Assembly: GCA_030141605.1 (NCBI GenBank)
Contig: JAQGDQ010001138.1
Span: 1-59,897, forward strand
DNA length: 59,897 bases
Reading direction: 5' to 3'
From: Tubiluchus corallicola
Taxonomy: Eukaryota; Priapulida; Priapulimorpha; Priapulimorphida; Tubiluchidae
The notes beneath the pieces were generated by a model. That model saw nothing but the letters and a program-made list of their open reading frames with translations, had not been told where the DNA came from and did no database searches. This document shows positions 26,678 through 38,264 of this stretch, piece after piece. The translations under genes and the position numbers were made by a program. Positions within the stretch are counted from its first letter, which is position 1, and each line of letters opens with the position of its first letter.

Positions 26678-26839
26678 GAAGTGACGTTGCACCGTGACAA
26701 CGTCCAAGAAGAACTTGGCTTGAGTCTCGGTTACGGGATGGGTAATTGTTTCCAGACCGAGGTGATCATCAGTGACATTAAACCAGGTGGGGCAGCTGAT
26801 GCTAATGGACAGGTGCATATAGGTGATCAAATTATACAG
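26678..26839 (+). CDS. PDZRN3/4-like gene, exon encoding first half of PDZ2
   Basis: This internal exon of 54 codons lies between the acceptor TTTTGCAG and the donor CAG|GTGAGT. It encodes EVTLHRDNVQEELGLSLGYG, then a stretch containing TEVIISDIKPGGAAD and HIGDQIIQ. This is the N-terminal half of a PDZ domain: first strand, carboxylate-binding loop ELGLSL in place of GLGF, the strand VIISDI, the PGGAA turn, and the GDQIIQ strand before VNG. It corresponds to PDZ2 of PDZRN proteins, which have KLGLTV and GDRIIQ at these points. Only 234 bp of intron separate it from the preceding exon, while the next intron is 11.3 kb. Phase 0 at both ends. An open frame runs upstream and downstream into the introns but is not supported as coding outside the splice sites. 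Confidence 0.9.
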
Positions 26840-27504
26840 GTGAGTTGTTATCTGTTGCTCATCATTGTTGCTGTTACTGTTGCTCATGCTCTTGTTGTTG
26901 CTGAAGCCAGTTGTAGAGTTTACTCAACCTCTGTACTGAGATCAGTATCAGATTCATCATAGGCATTGTCTCTAAGATGAGCCACTGAACTGGCAGACGT
27001 GGCTTGGCCATATATGGATATGGGATTGTGCGGAAGCAGTTAATCCACCCATTAACTGACCAGACTCAACCATTCTTAACTTTGGCCGCCTATCATGTCA
27101 GAATCATTGACATTTTGGTTAATGTAATTATTAATTATCAATGTTAGTTATTAACAGCACTAATTAATGTTGATAGATTATAAATTATGTTCCTATAAAT
27201 GTGATTTGAATTGAATTGGTTGAGAAAATGATCTACACAATCTATTTTTCACTTTTTAAACACGTAGACCTCTATATAGAATGAAACGTTTCTGTCTTTA
27301 TGCCTCGTAAAAAAGATTTACCTGTAAAGATTATGCACACCTGAGCGATGATTACAGGTGAATTGCAGGTGCAGTTGGCGCATCCAACCGAAAAACCGCT
27401 TTTTAATTAGAAAATGATATCGCGGGTATAAGACCTATATATTTAAACATGCATATTAGAGTATAATTGATGCCTAATTAGGTATTGCTGCCAGTGGCAT
27501 TGGA

Positions 27505-27800
27505 CTATTCCATTTTCTCACATTGTGGGGGGGGGCAGATTGTGATTTTATTTATAATTTATGAAATATTGCTTCAAATTGGACTGTTCCATTTACTCAT
27601 ATTGTGGGGGGGGGCAGATTGTGATTTCATTTGTCATTCTTGAAATATTGCTTCAAATTGGACTGTTCCATTTACTCATATTGTGTGTGGGGGGGGGGGC
27701 AGATTGTGATTTAATTTACCATTCATGAGATATTGTTTCAAACGGCATTGGACTGTCCTATTTTGTCACATTGTGGGGGTGACAGGTTGTGATTTTATTT
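27505..27800. repeat. About 105-bp array with G-runs, 3 copies
   Basis: Units read TTGGACT.TTCCATTT.CTCA, then ATTGTGGGGGGGGGCAG, ATTGTGATTT and TGAAATATTGCTTCAAA. Each of the first three carries a run of 8-10 G. Confidence 0.85.
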
Positions 27801-28384
27801 ACCATATCATGAGACAACATTTCTATCTTTTAAGAATAGGTCACAGAAAGACTGGTCTTAATTTATTCATTAGCTATAGCTATAGATTACAATAGCTGTC
27901 CTATTTCCTTACATTGTGGGCGTGTCTTCTCCCCTTGAAGGCGTGTCTAACCAAGCCCTTATCAGTGGGTCAGGCTGTGTTCTTTTGCATTATCGTTATT
28001 ATAAACTAATATTTGTTAACAAACTTTTACTAGACTTGTTTTCGCTACAGTAAAGTATGTAGGTGACGTTTCTTCTGTAAATTTGGCAATTTGCCAGGTT
28101 TGTTTTTGCTGCACAAATTTCTGGAACCTCCCTGGCAAAAGTTGCAAAGTTTCACGGCACTCGTCCTTGGCCGATAAATGTCTCACTAGCATGGGTGGTC
28201 ATGATTCGCGCTTGACCAGTGGTCAATATTAATTCATGTGCAGCTAATAGCCACACTTCCGCTGCGGCACCATATATGGTACCGCCAAAGCATTTTGCTG
28301 CCGATGATTTGATTATTAATCATCAATTTGTTCCGATTAACCTCCATTTTAAAATGTTAGAGGTCACGTGACGTTTCCGGTTAG

Positions 28385-28605
28385 TTTGTTGTTTATTTGT
28401 TTCCGTGCTTGTTTACTTTTTATCTGTTTATTCCTTTGCATTTTACTTGCTTCAGACTTTGTTTATTGGTTTTCATGTTTGTTTATTTGCTTACCTACTT
28501 ATTTACTTTTGTACATGTTTGTTTACTTGTTCTTCTTGTTTACGTTTTTGCCTACTTGTTTGCATGTTTTTTTACATGTTTGCATTGTTGTTTACATCTG
28601 TTGAC
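28385..28605. repeat. Degenerate GTTTATTTGCTT / GTTTACTTG array
   Basis: About 220 bp of loosely repeated TGTTTA(C/T)TTGTTT-type units. All three forward frames are open because of composition, not because of coding. Confidence 0.75.
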
Positions 28606-28682
28606 TTATTTTAATAATCACTCACAGAAGCTTTGAAATCCAATGCATCCATGTTTCTTAATTGTTTCTTATTTATTGTGTT

Positions 28683-29297
28683 TTATTGTATTGTATTGTA
28701 TTGTATTGTATTGTATTGTATTGTATTGTATTGTATTGTATTGTATTGTATTGTATTGTATTGCATTGCATTGCATTGCATTGCATTGCATTGCATTGCA
28801 CTGCACTGCACTGCACTGCACTGCACTGCACTGTTTTGTATTGTATTGTATTGTATTGTATTGTATTGTACTGTACTGTACTGTACTGTACTGTACTGTA
28901 CTGTACTGTACTGTACTGTACTGTACTGTACTGTACTGTACTGTACTGTACTGTACTGTACTGTACTGTACTGTACTGTACTGTACTGTACTGTACTGTA
29001 CTGTACTGTACTGTACTGTACTGTACTGTACTGTACTGTACTGTACTGTACTGTACTGTACTGTACTGTACTGTACTGTACTGTACTGTACTGTACTGTA
29101 CTGTACTGTACTGTACTGTACTGTACTGTACTGTACTGTACTGTACTGTACTGTACTGTACTGTACTGTACTGTACTGTACTGTACTGTACTGTACTGTA
29201 CTGTACTGTACTGTACTGTACTGTACTGTACTGTTCTGTACTGTACTGTACTGTACTGTACTGTACTGTATTGTATTGTATTGTATTGTACTGTATT
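28683..29297. repeat. Pentanucleotide array with successive single-base variants
   Basis: About 123 units of a 5-bp repeat. In order: TTGTA, then TTGCA (about 28759-28800), CTGCA (to about 28832), TTGTA (to about 28868), a long CTGTA block (to about 29270), then TTGTA. Each block differs from its neighbour by one base. Six frames are open; none is coding. Confidence 0.97.
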
Positions 29298-29901
29298 GTT
29301 TCTTATCACCCTGTACATACAAGACACAGTTACCTAGGTAGAATTACTATCAACAACTCATTATTCATTGTTGTCTAATATTTAACTACTATATGACATT
29401 ATAGGTAGCGTATAGAGAAGATTACATAATAATCATCTAATTTATCATCCCCTCCTCTCTCCCACCATCTGTTGCTTCTGTCACTACACAGAGAGCGCTG
29501 ATTAAACTCATCAATCCCACAACACAATGCTCCTCTTTCACTGATTAACTCTTTGACCCCGGCAGACAAAGATTCTCTTTGCGGTGCTTGGGTTTGTTTG
29601 TGATTTCTGACGTTTCTCGCGACGCGGCGAGGATTGATGTGACTGGGCTTCACATCCGTTTAATCCGGGGTAATCCGGCGGGTGCTACCGGATCCGAGTG
29701 TGCAGGGGTTAGTGGCGCAAAGATTTATAGTGGTATGATGCCTGTGTGGTCTGTTGGGTTCGTTAAGTTACTGTATCGTGGCTGAAATGCATTTTGGGGA
29801 CGTTTCTGTCTTGGGAAACGCTTATAGCGGGTGGTCCAGAAAAAATGTGCCAAAGTTTTGACTGTAATATTAGAAGCAACTGACTAGCAAAATTTAAATT
29901 A

Positions 29902-29915
29902 GTATTATTATTATT

Positions 29916-29965
<50 letters not shown>

Positions 29966-30022
29966 TATTATTATTATTATTATTATTATCACTATTATTA
30001 TTATTATTATCATCACCATCAT

Positions 30023-30055
<33 letters not shown>

Positions 30056-30068
30056 TTTCATTATAATC

Positions 30069-30099
<31 letters not shown>

Positions 30100-30100
30100 A
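29902..30100. repeat. (ATC/ATT)n trinucleotide array
   Basis: About 200 bp of ATC and ATT triplets in alternating blocks with few CAC interruptions. Translated frames (poly-Asn/Asp, poly-Met/Ile) are artefacts. Confidence 0.95.
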
Positions 30101-31465
30101 ACACAGTTGATCATCAAACTTTTTGCAGTAATGATATTTTCAGTATTTATATGATAAAACGCCCAACATACTCTGAAAAAAAATAAAAAAGAATTTCAAG
30201 AGCTGGATTCGAACCGTCCTCAAACATTCAATTCCTGACGTAAGATAATGATGTGCAAAGCTTTATATTTGTTTGCCCGCAGGAAAAACGTACATGGCAC
30301 GTCGTCTGAGCCTCGCTTTCATATTCCAATGAGTCAAATGGTGTCACTTCTAAGATTTGTTCTGAAAAAATATTGTGTCGGACTTGAATCTACCGTCCCT
30401 TTATTAAAACTGAGAGAAAAGAGATGACAAAACCAGAGGGAAAAATAGAGAAGTTGAAAAAAAACCTGAAATTGAAGAAAATTTGATTGTCAAATTTTAC
30501 GTCTTCAGCTTGATGTTCTGCGAAATATTCTTTAAGACAAAATTTCTTTGCAAAAACAACCGTCAGTTTCCATTTTAAAATCTAGACACTTAAGTCGATT
30601 GATAGTTACTTATTTCTGCAAATACTTTTGCCCGTATCCCATAATTCCCTGTCCGGGAAGAATCAGTCAGTATTAGACAATCTAAAGCTTTGTAACAGGT
30701 CCTGATTAGCTTCCCATTGTGCATGCATAGCTGGGTTAAAAATGAGCACGTCAAAACAAAATTCCCCTGTGGTTCTGAGCACTCATACGGTCCAACCTGC
30801 ATTAAACCTCCATTAATCTTTCGGTCCGCCCTGTATAAAATCTCCATTTATCATATCCATAATCGCCAGTCAAACAATGGATGAAGGAAAATCCTGATGG
30901 GCTTCCTTACAGCTTTAGCACGTGGTAGGGACTCGGAAAGAAGCCAAGTTTCTGGAGCCGTGATCAAGGTCGTCTCTTATTGAAGCCCCCCGTTTTAGGG
31001 GAAGAGCACGAGACTTGGTCTGTCTAACACAAACACCATAAACTGATACTGGCACGTGTAAACCTCATAAACCACCGCGGCGTCTAGAACAAAGTCGACC
31101 ATACGGTGAAAGAATCACACTATTGCCACACGTCTTTGAGAAAGAGTCACTCCACTGCCTGGAAGTTTCTGATTTTGACTGAACAAAAATCAACATTGTC
31201 TTCAAATAATTTGGTAATTCGTAAAAGAGTCTGCCGCTAGGAGTCACCACGTTTATTGAACAACAATTGTTTCGGTTACCGAACTATAAAGCAAACTAAA
31301 TGGTACATCGATGATACAGAGGCATAAACTGAAACTACAAAACAACAGATTAGAATTTAACTTATCAAATATAAGCTAAACTTGTAACTTAAGAAACTGC
31401 AGAGAAATTTAAAAAGTGTAAAAGAACTACATAACACGTGAAAACCAAAAAAATGAAAAACGACA

Positions 31466-31603
31466 GCTAAACAAGTTTACATAATGAAGAACCACAACAG
31501 ATAAACAAGTTTACATAATGAAGAACCACAACAGATAAACAAGTTTACATAATAAAGAACCACAACAGATAAACAAGTTTACATAATGAAGAACCACAAC
31601 AGT
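31466..31603. repeat. 34-bp minisatellite, 4 copies
   Basis: ACAAGTTTACATAATGAAGA recurs at exactly 34-bp intervals (31471, 31505, 31539, 31573). Confidence 0.93.
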
Positions 31604-32464
31604 AAGCATTATAAGGACAAAACTTCTACATTTTGCCCAATTTACAACAAGCGGGAACTACAATACGGGAAACCATGTGAATGCGAAAGTGACAAGAGAT
31701 GAAATCCACCACGACCGCTACAGACCCTGAGGAAAATAGTCAAACAGATTTGATAATATTTGAAATTTGAAATATGGCCATTTAAAATTTACGAAAGTGT
31801 AACTTTATTGCTATTTTTCTAAATTCGCATATTTCAGGGTCGTGTTAGCTTGTGATTAATTCAATATCATCAGTATGATTTTTCAAATTTTTGCAAACAT
31901 CATTGAAAAATTTTAGGTCATTACAAAGAATAGCTCTATTGTCTATTTTCCTTATTTATCAATGTGCAGCTAGAATCACTTTATTGCAGTTCATTGTGAA
32001 CGAGTCACGCAATAGCTATCTATTTTAATTCAACAAAGTTTTGTTATACATTCTTTTGCCTTGTACGTCTATTAAAAAGAATAATACTATTGCTCGCGTT
32101 AATTTTCACGCACTATATCGTGTTAGGTGTGTTAGCATTGACAATATTACAGTTATCGCATGACAAAATCAACAATGAATCACTTGGTTACGCTTGCTGT
32201 ACGAAAGAATCACGTTATTTCGCTTGCGTAGAACCGCTGCCCCCAAAATACGGTGTTGTTGAAAGAATCACTTGGTTTTCACGTCAAAGAATCACGCTGT
32301 TGTTGTTTGTAAATAAACTCGACGTGAGTTTTGGGGTGTTTTGATTAGTTGGGCTGCAGTTTCAGGCGGGTATGCTCGTTTAGGCTTTTAATTAGGCGGC
32401 TTATCTGATACCCGAATTCCCGGGCCCGAGATCGTTGCCCTTTCGTGCGGTGTGCCGATTTTGA

Positions 32465-32950
32465 AATAATTGTTTGTTCTGTGTCAGCAATTATTATTTC
32501 TATCTAAAATTTGAATAATCATTTGTGATGTGTTAGCAGTTGTGATTTATGCAGAGTTTGAATGTTATTTGTAGCGTGTTAGCAGATTATAATGAAGAGT
32601 TAAATAATTGTTTGTTGTGTGTTAGCGATTAATTATGCAGAGTTTAAATAATTGCTTTTTTGTATATCAGCAGTGGATTATGCAGGTTTAAAAAACTGTT
32701 TGGCATTAGTAATGAAATATTCAGAGTTTAAATAATTGTTTGTTGTGTGTTAGCAGTGAAATATGCAGAGTTTAAATAATTGTTTGTTGTGTGTTAGCAA
32801 TGAATTATGCAAAGTTTAAATAATTGTTTTGTGGTGTGTTAGCAATGAATTATGCAAAGTTTAAATAATTGTTTGTTGTGTTATAGCTGTAAATTATGCA
32901 GTGTTTGTACATTTCTTTGTTGTATGTTAGCAGTTATTATACAGAGTTTA
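32465..32950. repeat. Diverged array of about 45-60 bp units
   Basis: About nine units with GAGTTTAAATAATTGTTTGT and GTGTGTTAGCA(G/A)TGAATTATGC. The middle copies at 32715-32880 are the most alike. Confidence 0.88.
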
Positions 32951-32959
32951 AACATGCTT

Positions 32960-33960
32960 CAAACGAAATGTCTCGACCCTCAGATTTGCCATTGGTAATT
33001 GGTCCACTGGGAGGAACGCGGGCGAGGAACCACTAAAAGCGGCCCTTTTTCCCCCCTTTTCACAAAAATTTGCAAAATTTATACCTCTTACTTCTAGAGA
33101 ATGTCATACTAATTTGCTTGGCTTTCATTCTGTCAAGAAGAAAAGTCTCTGTCTTTGCTATAATATCTTTACAATAGTGGCACAGCCCATTATCCTTGTT
33201 TTTTTAATAACAATTATGTAAAATGCCAGTAATTATATTTTCATAAATTAAATATAAATTATACGTTCCGTAAAATAATCATTTTAAAACTAACATTGGC
33301 ATTCCTCAAGGTGACTATCTTAAGCCAGTGCTTTATTTATAATATAAATGTAAAGTAAAATCCCTTGACGCGTTATCTTTGTAAATTCATTCACTGAATT
33401 CAGGTTAGTAGTGAACCAAGTTTATCTATTATATTAATATTCTTGGTATGGGCTTTATAAATATATATATATATATAAGATTCTAGGCTACAGCTTCGAC
33501 GAGGGCACCATTTGCGGCGATCTATACAACCAAACGAAAGGTCTCGAGGGTTTATTTTTCGAATCGGGCCCACCGTGAGGAAAGGGGGGGGGCAAAAAAC
33601 CTCCAAAAATGGCCATTTTTCGGCCGTTTTTTGCAAAAGTTATACGGCTGAGATGTAGAGAACGGGAATTTGCCGAGGGTGGTGCTGGGTATGGATAGAT
33701 AGCCCGTTCAGCGATGGGTGTCATAGGCCTATTTAGAATTCGCGAGAGGGCCAGAGGGCCACGGGGTCCTGCAACGGGCGTTTTCCCCCACCCAATTCGC
33801 GATTTTTTCGAAATTTTGACCAAACAGCATGCGGAAAAAACGTTCTAGCGTCGCCTGGTGGGACGCTTGGAATTGTATATTATTATATAAGTCCATATTA
33901 TAAGCGCAGCTGATCTCATATAGTTGTTTAATATCTAATCTCGTCACTCGTCTTCCTAAT
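32960..33960. repeat. Two diverged copies of an unclassified repeat
   Basis: 32962-33062 and about 33529-33625 share AAACGAAA.GTCTCGA, GGCCCAC.G.GAGGA and GGCC.TTTTT. The second copy extends to about 33960 with GC-rich sequence unlike the surroundings. Overlapping open frames on the - strand have no recognisable domain. Confidence 0.4.
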
Positions 33961-34363
33961 ATGGTGACTTTCTTTAACACAGATTACAACGCATTCCAAG
34001 AATAAAGCCTTAAACGTTTGTCCTTGGCTTTGTCCCAGGGTCTGTAATGTTGGCTGAGTGAATCATTCTATCTTGTTGTGTCGTGTCAAAGGTCTCTTGT
34101 TTGCCTGTTCATCTGATACGCCGCTTAGAGAGACGTAGAGAGGCTAATACAGCAATACATGTTATAGGATTTGGCGGCGTCTTTTACTGGGGTGAGAGAT
34201 CAGAGGAGGGTGATTGTTGAGAGTGGAAGAGAATGAGAAAAAAATCTGTGCGCATTTAATATCAGCCGTTACTGAAGCCGGAAGTTTGCTGGGGAAAACG
34301 GAAGTGGTTTTTGGAGAGAGTTGATACACACATAAATCCCTAGGGGTGATAATTGACATTTGT

Positions 34364-35550
34364 TTATTTTAGATCAGATTACATTTTATTTCACAGTAAA
34401 TACCAAACTCAAGCATTTACATCACACAATAAAACATGCTCTAAAATATTACTGTGTGCTCTATAGGTGTACAATAACGTAGGGCGTGTTACAACATACA
34501 CTGTAATACAACATAATGTACAATAATGTTTTGTGTTATTGTATGTCATTAATGTATGTAGTAATAGTGTATATCTGTTGTGTAGCAAGTATACTATATA
34601 TGTGTAGTGCAGATGGTGGTATAGGTTTTACATGTCAAGGTTTTACATGTAGACCTGCGTTAACTCAAATGTAGATTTAGGTAATTCAAATATGTCTTGC
34701 TAACTCAAATGTAGACTTATGTTGTTCAAATGTGTTAACAATGATTTTCACAAATCTTGAGTGCTTTTGGTAAGTCAAATATAGACACATGTTAAGTCAA
34801 ATGTGACATTGGTATCTCAAATGTGGATAGGTGGTAAAGTTTAAGGATGTTAAATTTAATCATCTTCTTTAATTTCAATTTAATAATTGCTCCTAAGTTA
34901 AAATAACAACGTTATAGGCCTACTAATAGATGCACTATCTTTGGTTTATCTTTTTCTAATTTGCACTTAATAACTTAATTACCGATTTATTCAAAGTAAT
35001 GCATCTACATTTGACTTACCTTAGTCACATTTGAACTTTCCTATGTCTACATTTGACTTACCTTAGTCACATTTGAGTTACCAAAACACATTCGAAATTC
35101 CTATGTCTACATTTGACTTACCTAAGTCACATTTGAGTTACCAAAACACATTCGAAATTCCTATGTCTACATTTGACTTACCTTAGTCACATTTGAACTT
35201 TCCTATGTCTACATTTGACTTACCTTAGTCACATTTGAGTTACCAAAACACATTCGAAATTCCTATGTCTACATTTGACTTACCTAAGTCACATTTGAGT
35301 TACCAAAACACATTCGAAATTCCTATGTCTACATTTGACTTACCTAAGTCACATTTGAACTTTCCTGTGTCTACATTTGACTTACCTAAGTCACATTTGA
35401 ACTTTCCTGTGTCTACATTTGACGTGTAAAACCTATATATTGTATATGAGTAGTGCACATAATAGTTTTATAGAGTAGATTTAATTGTGTGATGTAAATG
35501 ACGTTATTTTGCTTTTATTAGCAAATAAACAGTAATCTAAATTAAAATTT
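34364..35550. mobile_element. Foldback-like element with tandem repeats in its inverted arms
   Basis: The left part (34364-34835) and right part (about 34995-35550) are inverted. CATTTACATCACACAATAAAA at 34418 answers TTTAATTGTGTGATGTAAATG at 35480, and ATAGGTTTTACATGT (34620) answers GTGTAAAACCTATAT (35423). Between them the left arm has ACTCAAATGTAGAC-type units and the right arm a 60-bp array of TCTACATTTGACTTACC / AGTCACATTTGAGTTACC units, its complement. Long inverted arms made of short repeats resemble foldback elements. No transposase frame. Confidence 0.65.
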
Positions 35551-35754
35551 AATTGCATATTTAACGTCTTATAATGATGTAAGTATTATATTGATTATTC
35601 AAATTTACCCCAGTCGAATAATAAGACATTTACGGCATTTCAAAAATCTTAAAAAAAGTCCATCATGACTAAAAGTTGAAGCAGTTTCCCCTCGATATAC
35701 ACAGAGCATTTTTGTATAGTAGAAAATCAGTATAATAATATGTTCCCTCTGGTT

Positions 35755-36345
35755 CCTACTGAATTTACAAAAACTACTCTATATATACCCGAGAGAGACA
35801 CTAGAATTTTTTGTCATAGTGGGCTGTTTTTAAATATCTTTTGTAATTTATGTCCTATCTCAATTCTACGCATAATGCTGAATTTACAAAAATCGTCTTT
35901 CCATAAAAAAGTATTAAAATAGTTAGTCATGGTGGAATGCTTTTAAGATTCGCGCAAAATCCTATTTTATGCCATATTTTACAAAAACCTCACTAATGGA
36001 CTGTTCTTTTGAATTTTGTTCAAAATCCTGGTTTATTTCCTATTTTAACTATACCCTAATAATGCATTTACAAAACGTACTCTTTGATTACTCTCGAAAA
36101 GAAGGTTAAATTAACGGGCTGATTTCGAATTTCGTTTTATGCCATTTTTTACGAAAACCTTACTAATGGACTGTTTTTTGAATTTTGTTCAAAATCCTAG
36201 TTTATTCCCTATTTTAACTATACCCTAATAATCCATCTGCAAAACATACTCCGCGATTACCCCAAGAAAAGACGATTAGAATAATAACGGGCTGTTTTCG
36301 AAATTCGCTTTATGCCATATTTTACGAAAACCTTTCACCACGTGC
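35755..36345. repeat. About 175-180-bp diverged tandem repeat, about 3 copies
   Basis: TTTATGCCAT.TTTTAC(A/G)AAAACC, CTAATGGACTGTT, and CAAAATCCT.GTTTATT recur at about 180-bp spacing (35991/36171, and 36139/36311). Confidence 0.75.
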
Positions 36346-36763
36346 ACGAAATCACTGAAAGGCAATACAAACTGGGAAACTCCATTAATTTGGCTGCTTT
36401 CAATATGTGGGTAATGGTTGAGTAGCATTAATGCATCACGCTAGGCGATTGAATTTAATATTTGATAAGCTAACGATCTCTCAGCATGCAATGCCTAGTT
36501 TAGAGGCAGCACCAATTCCACACAGACCAGTTAAAATAATTATGATGTTAATTTATTCGCTGATTAGACTTTTTGCCGGCGTTGGAAAAATGACGGGCAC
36601 GTGATCCCGTGGGATTTGGGAATGCGGGAATGTGATTTCTTATGTTAATGGGAGTTGTATCAGTTGGATTCGTAGTTCAATGATCTTGAATTTAGCGTCT
36701 TGTATTGATGGAGTTTGAGTCTGTTGAAATTGGTTGCTACTGGCAACTGATTTATGACCAAAT

Positions 36764-37620
36764 ATGGAAGTGTTGCTGAGTTTTATTTTGAAAAATCTAT
36801 CCAAATATGGAAGTGTTGCTGAGTTTTATATTGTAAATCTATCCAAATATGGAAGTGTTGCTGAGTTTTATTTTGTAAATCTATCCAAATATGGAAGTGT
36901 TGCTGAGTTTTATATTGTAAATCTATCCAAATATGGAAGTGTGGCTGAATTTTATATTGTAAATCTATCCAAATATGGAAGTGTTGCTGAGTTTTATTTT
37001 GTAAATCTATCCAAATATGGAAGTGTTGCTGAGTTTTATTTTGTAAATCTATCCGAATATGGAAGTGTTGCTGAGTTTTATTTTGTAAATCTATCCAAAT
37101 ATGGAAGTGTTGCTGAGTTTTATTTTGTAAATCTATCCAAATATGGAAGTGTTGCTGAGTTTTATATTGTAAATCTATCCAAATATGGAAGTGTTGCTGA
37201 GTTTTATATTGTAAATCTATCCAAATATGGAAGTGTGGCTGAATTTTATATTGTAAATCTATCCAAATATGGAAGTGTTGCTGAGTTTTATTTTGTAAAT
37301 CTATCCAAATATGGAAGTGTTGCTGAGTTTTATTTTGTAAATCTATCCAAATATGGAAGTGTTGCTGAGTTTTATTTTGTAAATCTATCCGAATATGGAA
37401 GTGTTGCTGAGTTTTATTTTGTAAATCTATCCAAATATGGAAGTGTTGCTGAGTTTTATTTTGTAAATCTATCCAAATATGGAAATGTTGCTGAGTTTTT
37501 TATTTACCACTCAACAAATATTGAGGTTTTGGTGGATTTGATTTCGTGAGTCTGGCCAAATATGGAGGTGTTGCTGAATTTGACTTTGCAAATGTGACCA
37601 AATATGGAAATATTTCTCAA
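36764..37620. repeat. 42-bp minisatellite with an uninterrupted 261-codon frame
   Basis: Seventeen good copies of a 42-bp unit plus diverged units to 37620. 42 is divisible by 3, so the frame starting at 36764 stays open, encoding a 14-residue unit YGSVAEFYFVNLSK. Marker variants recur at 294 bp (GTGGCTGAAT at 36941 and 37235) and 336 bp (ATCCGAATAT at 37051 and 37387), indicating duplication of 7-8 unit blocks. It lies inside an intron. No signal peptide, no start context beyond the repeat and no matching domain, so I list it as a repeat, not a gene. Confidence 0.93.
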
Positions 37621-38154
37621 AAGTTATAAAATGCGTAGAATAAGCGTGGTTAACAGCCAAATAGTGACTGCGTGTGCTTAGAGACCAAAGCAACACTGAG
37701 CTGGGTGGTCTTCTGGATGCGTTCATCTGCAACAACACCAGAGGGCAGTTATCTCATTGAGGTTTACCATCATTCAAATTGGGCTTATTGTAAAGGGTCA
37801 TGTTCTATGATGAGCTAATTACCTGTCCTGCCGCACCAGCAGCATTCAATGGAAATAAGCGTCGGATGCGTGTGCTTACCTATATAAATAAATCATTCCT
37901 TACGAGAATTCAAATTCAGATGTATATAGAGCGAGATTCAGAGATCGAGTTGGGTACTGGTCGCGCCACAAGTCTTAGCAAAAAATGCTGTTCATAGGTC
38001 CTACCTAATTAGGGTTAAGAAACTGTAGAAATATAAACCTTGCAAAACTGTGATGTAATAAATCTGACTTAGAATGTCTGATGCCTAAGTATGGTAGCAG
38101 GTACTTTTAATAATGTCATACGTTTTATTCAAATCAGTTTTATTTCTCTTACAG

Positions 38155-38253
38155 GTGAATGGCATAGATGTGAGAGACGTTAGTCAGGCTGCTAGCTTAC
38201 TATCAACTAAACTACATGATATAACATTACTGCTGGGTAGACACAGTTGTTTG
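38155..38253 (+). CDS. PDZRN3/4-like gene, exon encoding second half of PDZ2
   Basis: This short exon of 33 codons is too small for simple ORF searches. It follows TTTATTTCTCTTACAG and ends TTG|GTACGT. It encodes VNGIDVRDVSQAASLLSTKL followed by HDITLLLGRHSCL, the helix B and final strand of PDZ2. It joins the preceding exon exactly at GDQIIQ|VNGID in phase 0, completing a PDZ fold of normal length. Vertebrate PDZRN3 has INGIEV, a helix with AVALL, then FSLLIAR at the same place, as I recall it. The conserved NG pair and the ALL-type helix support the call strongly. The splice position within PDZ2 is the same as that within PDZ1 at 26216. Confidence 0.9.
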
Positions 38254-38264
38254 GTACGTATAAT

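Larger units (their letters stand above)
26840..38154 (+). other. 11.3-kb intron inside PDZ2
   Basis: The intron begins GTGAGT and ends TCTCTTACAG, phase 0. Just after the donor is a GTTGCT-rich stretch (26855-26915). 26960-27500 and 27850-28370 look unique. 30110-31460 is unique apart from two weak similar stretches near 30180 and 30365. It holds the repeat blocks listed separately and no convincing coding exon. Confidence 0.8.

Noticed and set aside
28633-29378. Five overlapping frames of over 210 codons on both strands
   Set aside because: Pure pentanucleotide repeat; a 5-bp unit has a 15-bp frame period with no stop codon, so openness is automatic.
30180-30400. GGATTCGAACC (30202) and a related stretch near 30376, which resemble a tRNA B box on the minus strand
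   Set aside because: The flanking bases do not form a T stem and no A box or acceptor pairing is visible.
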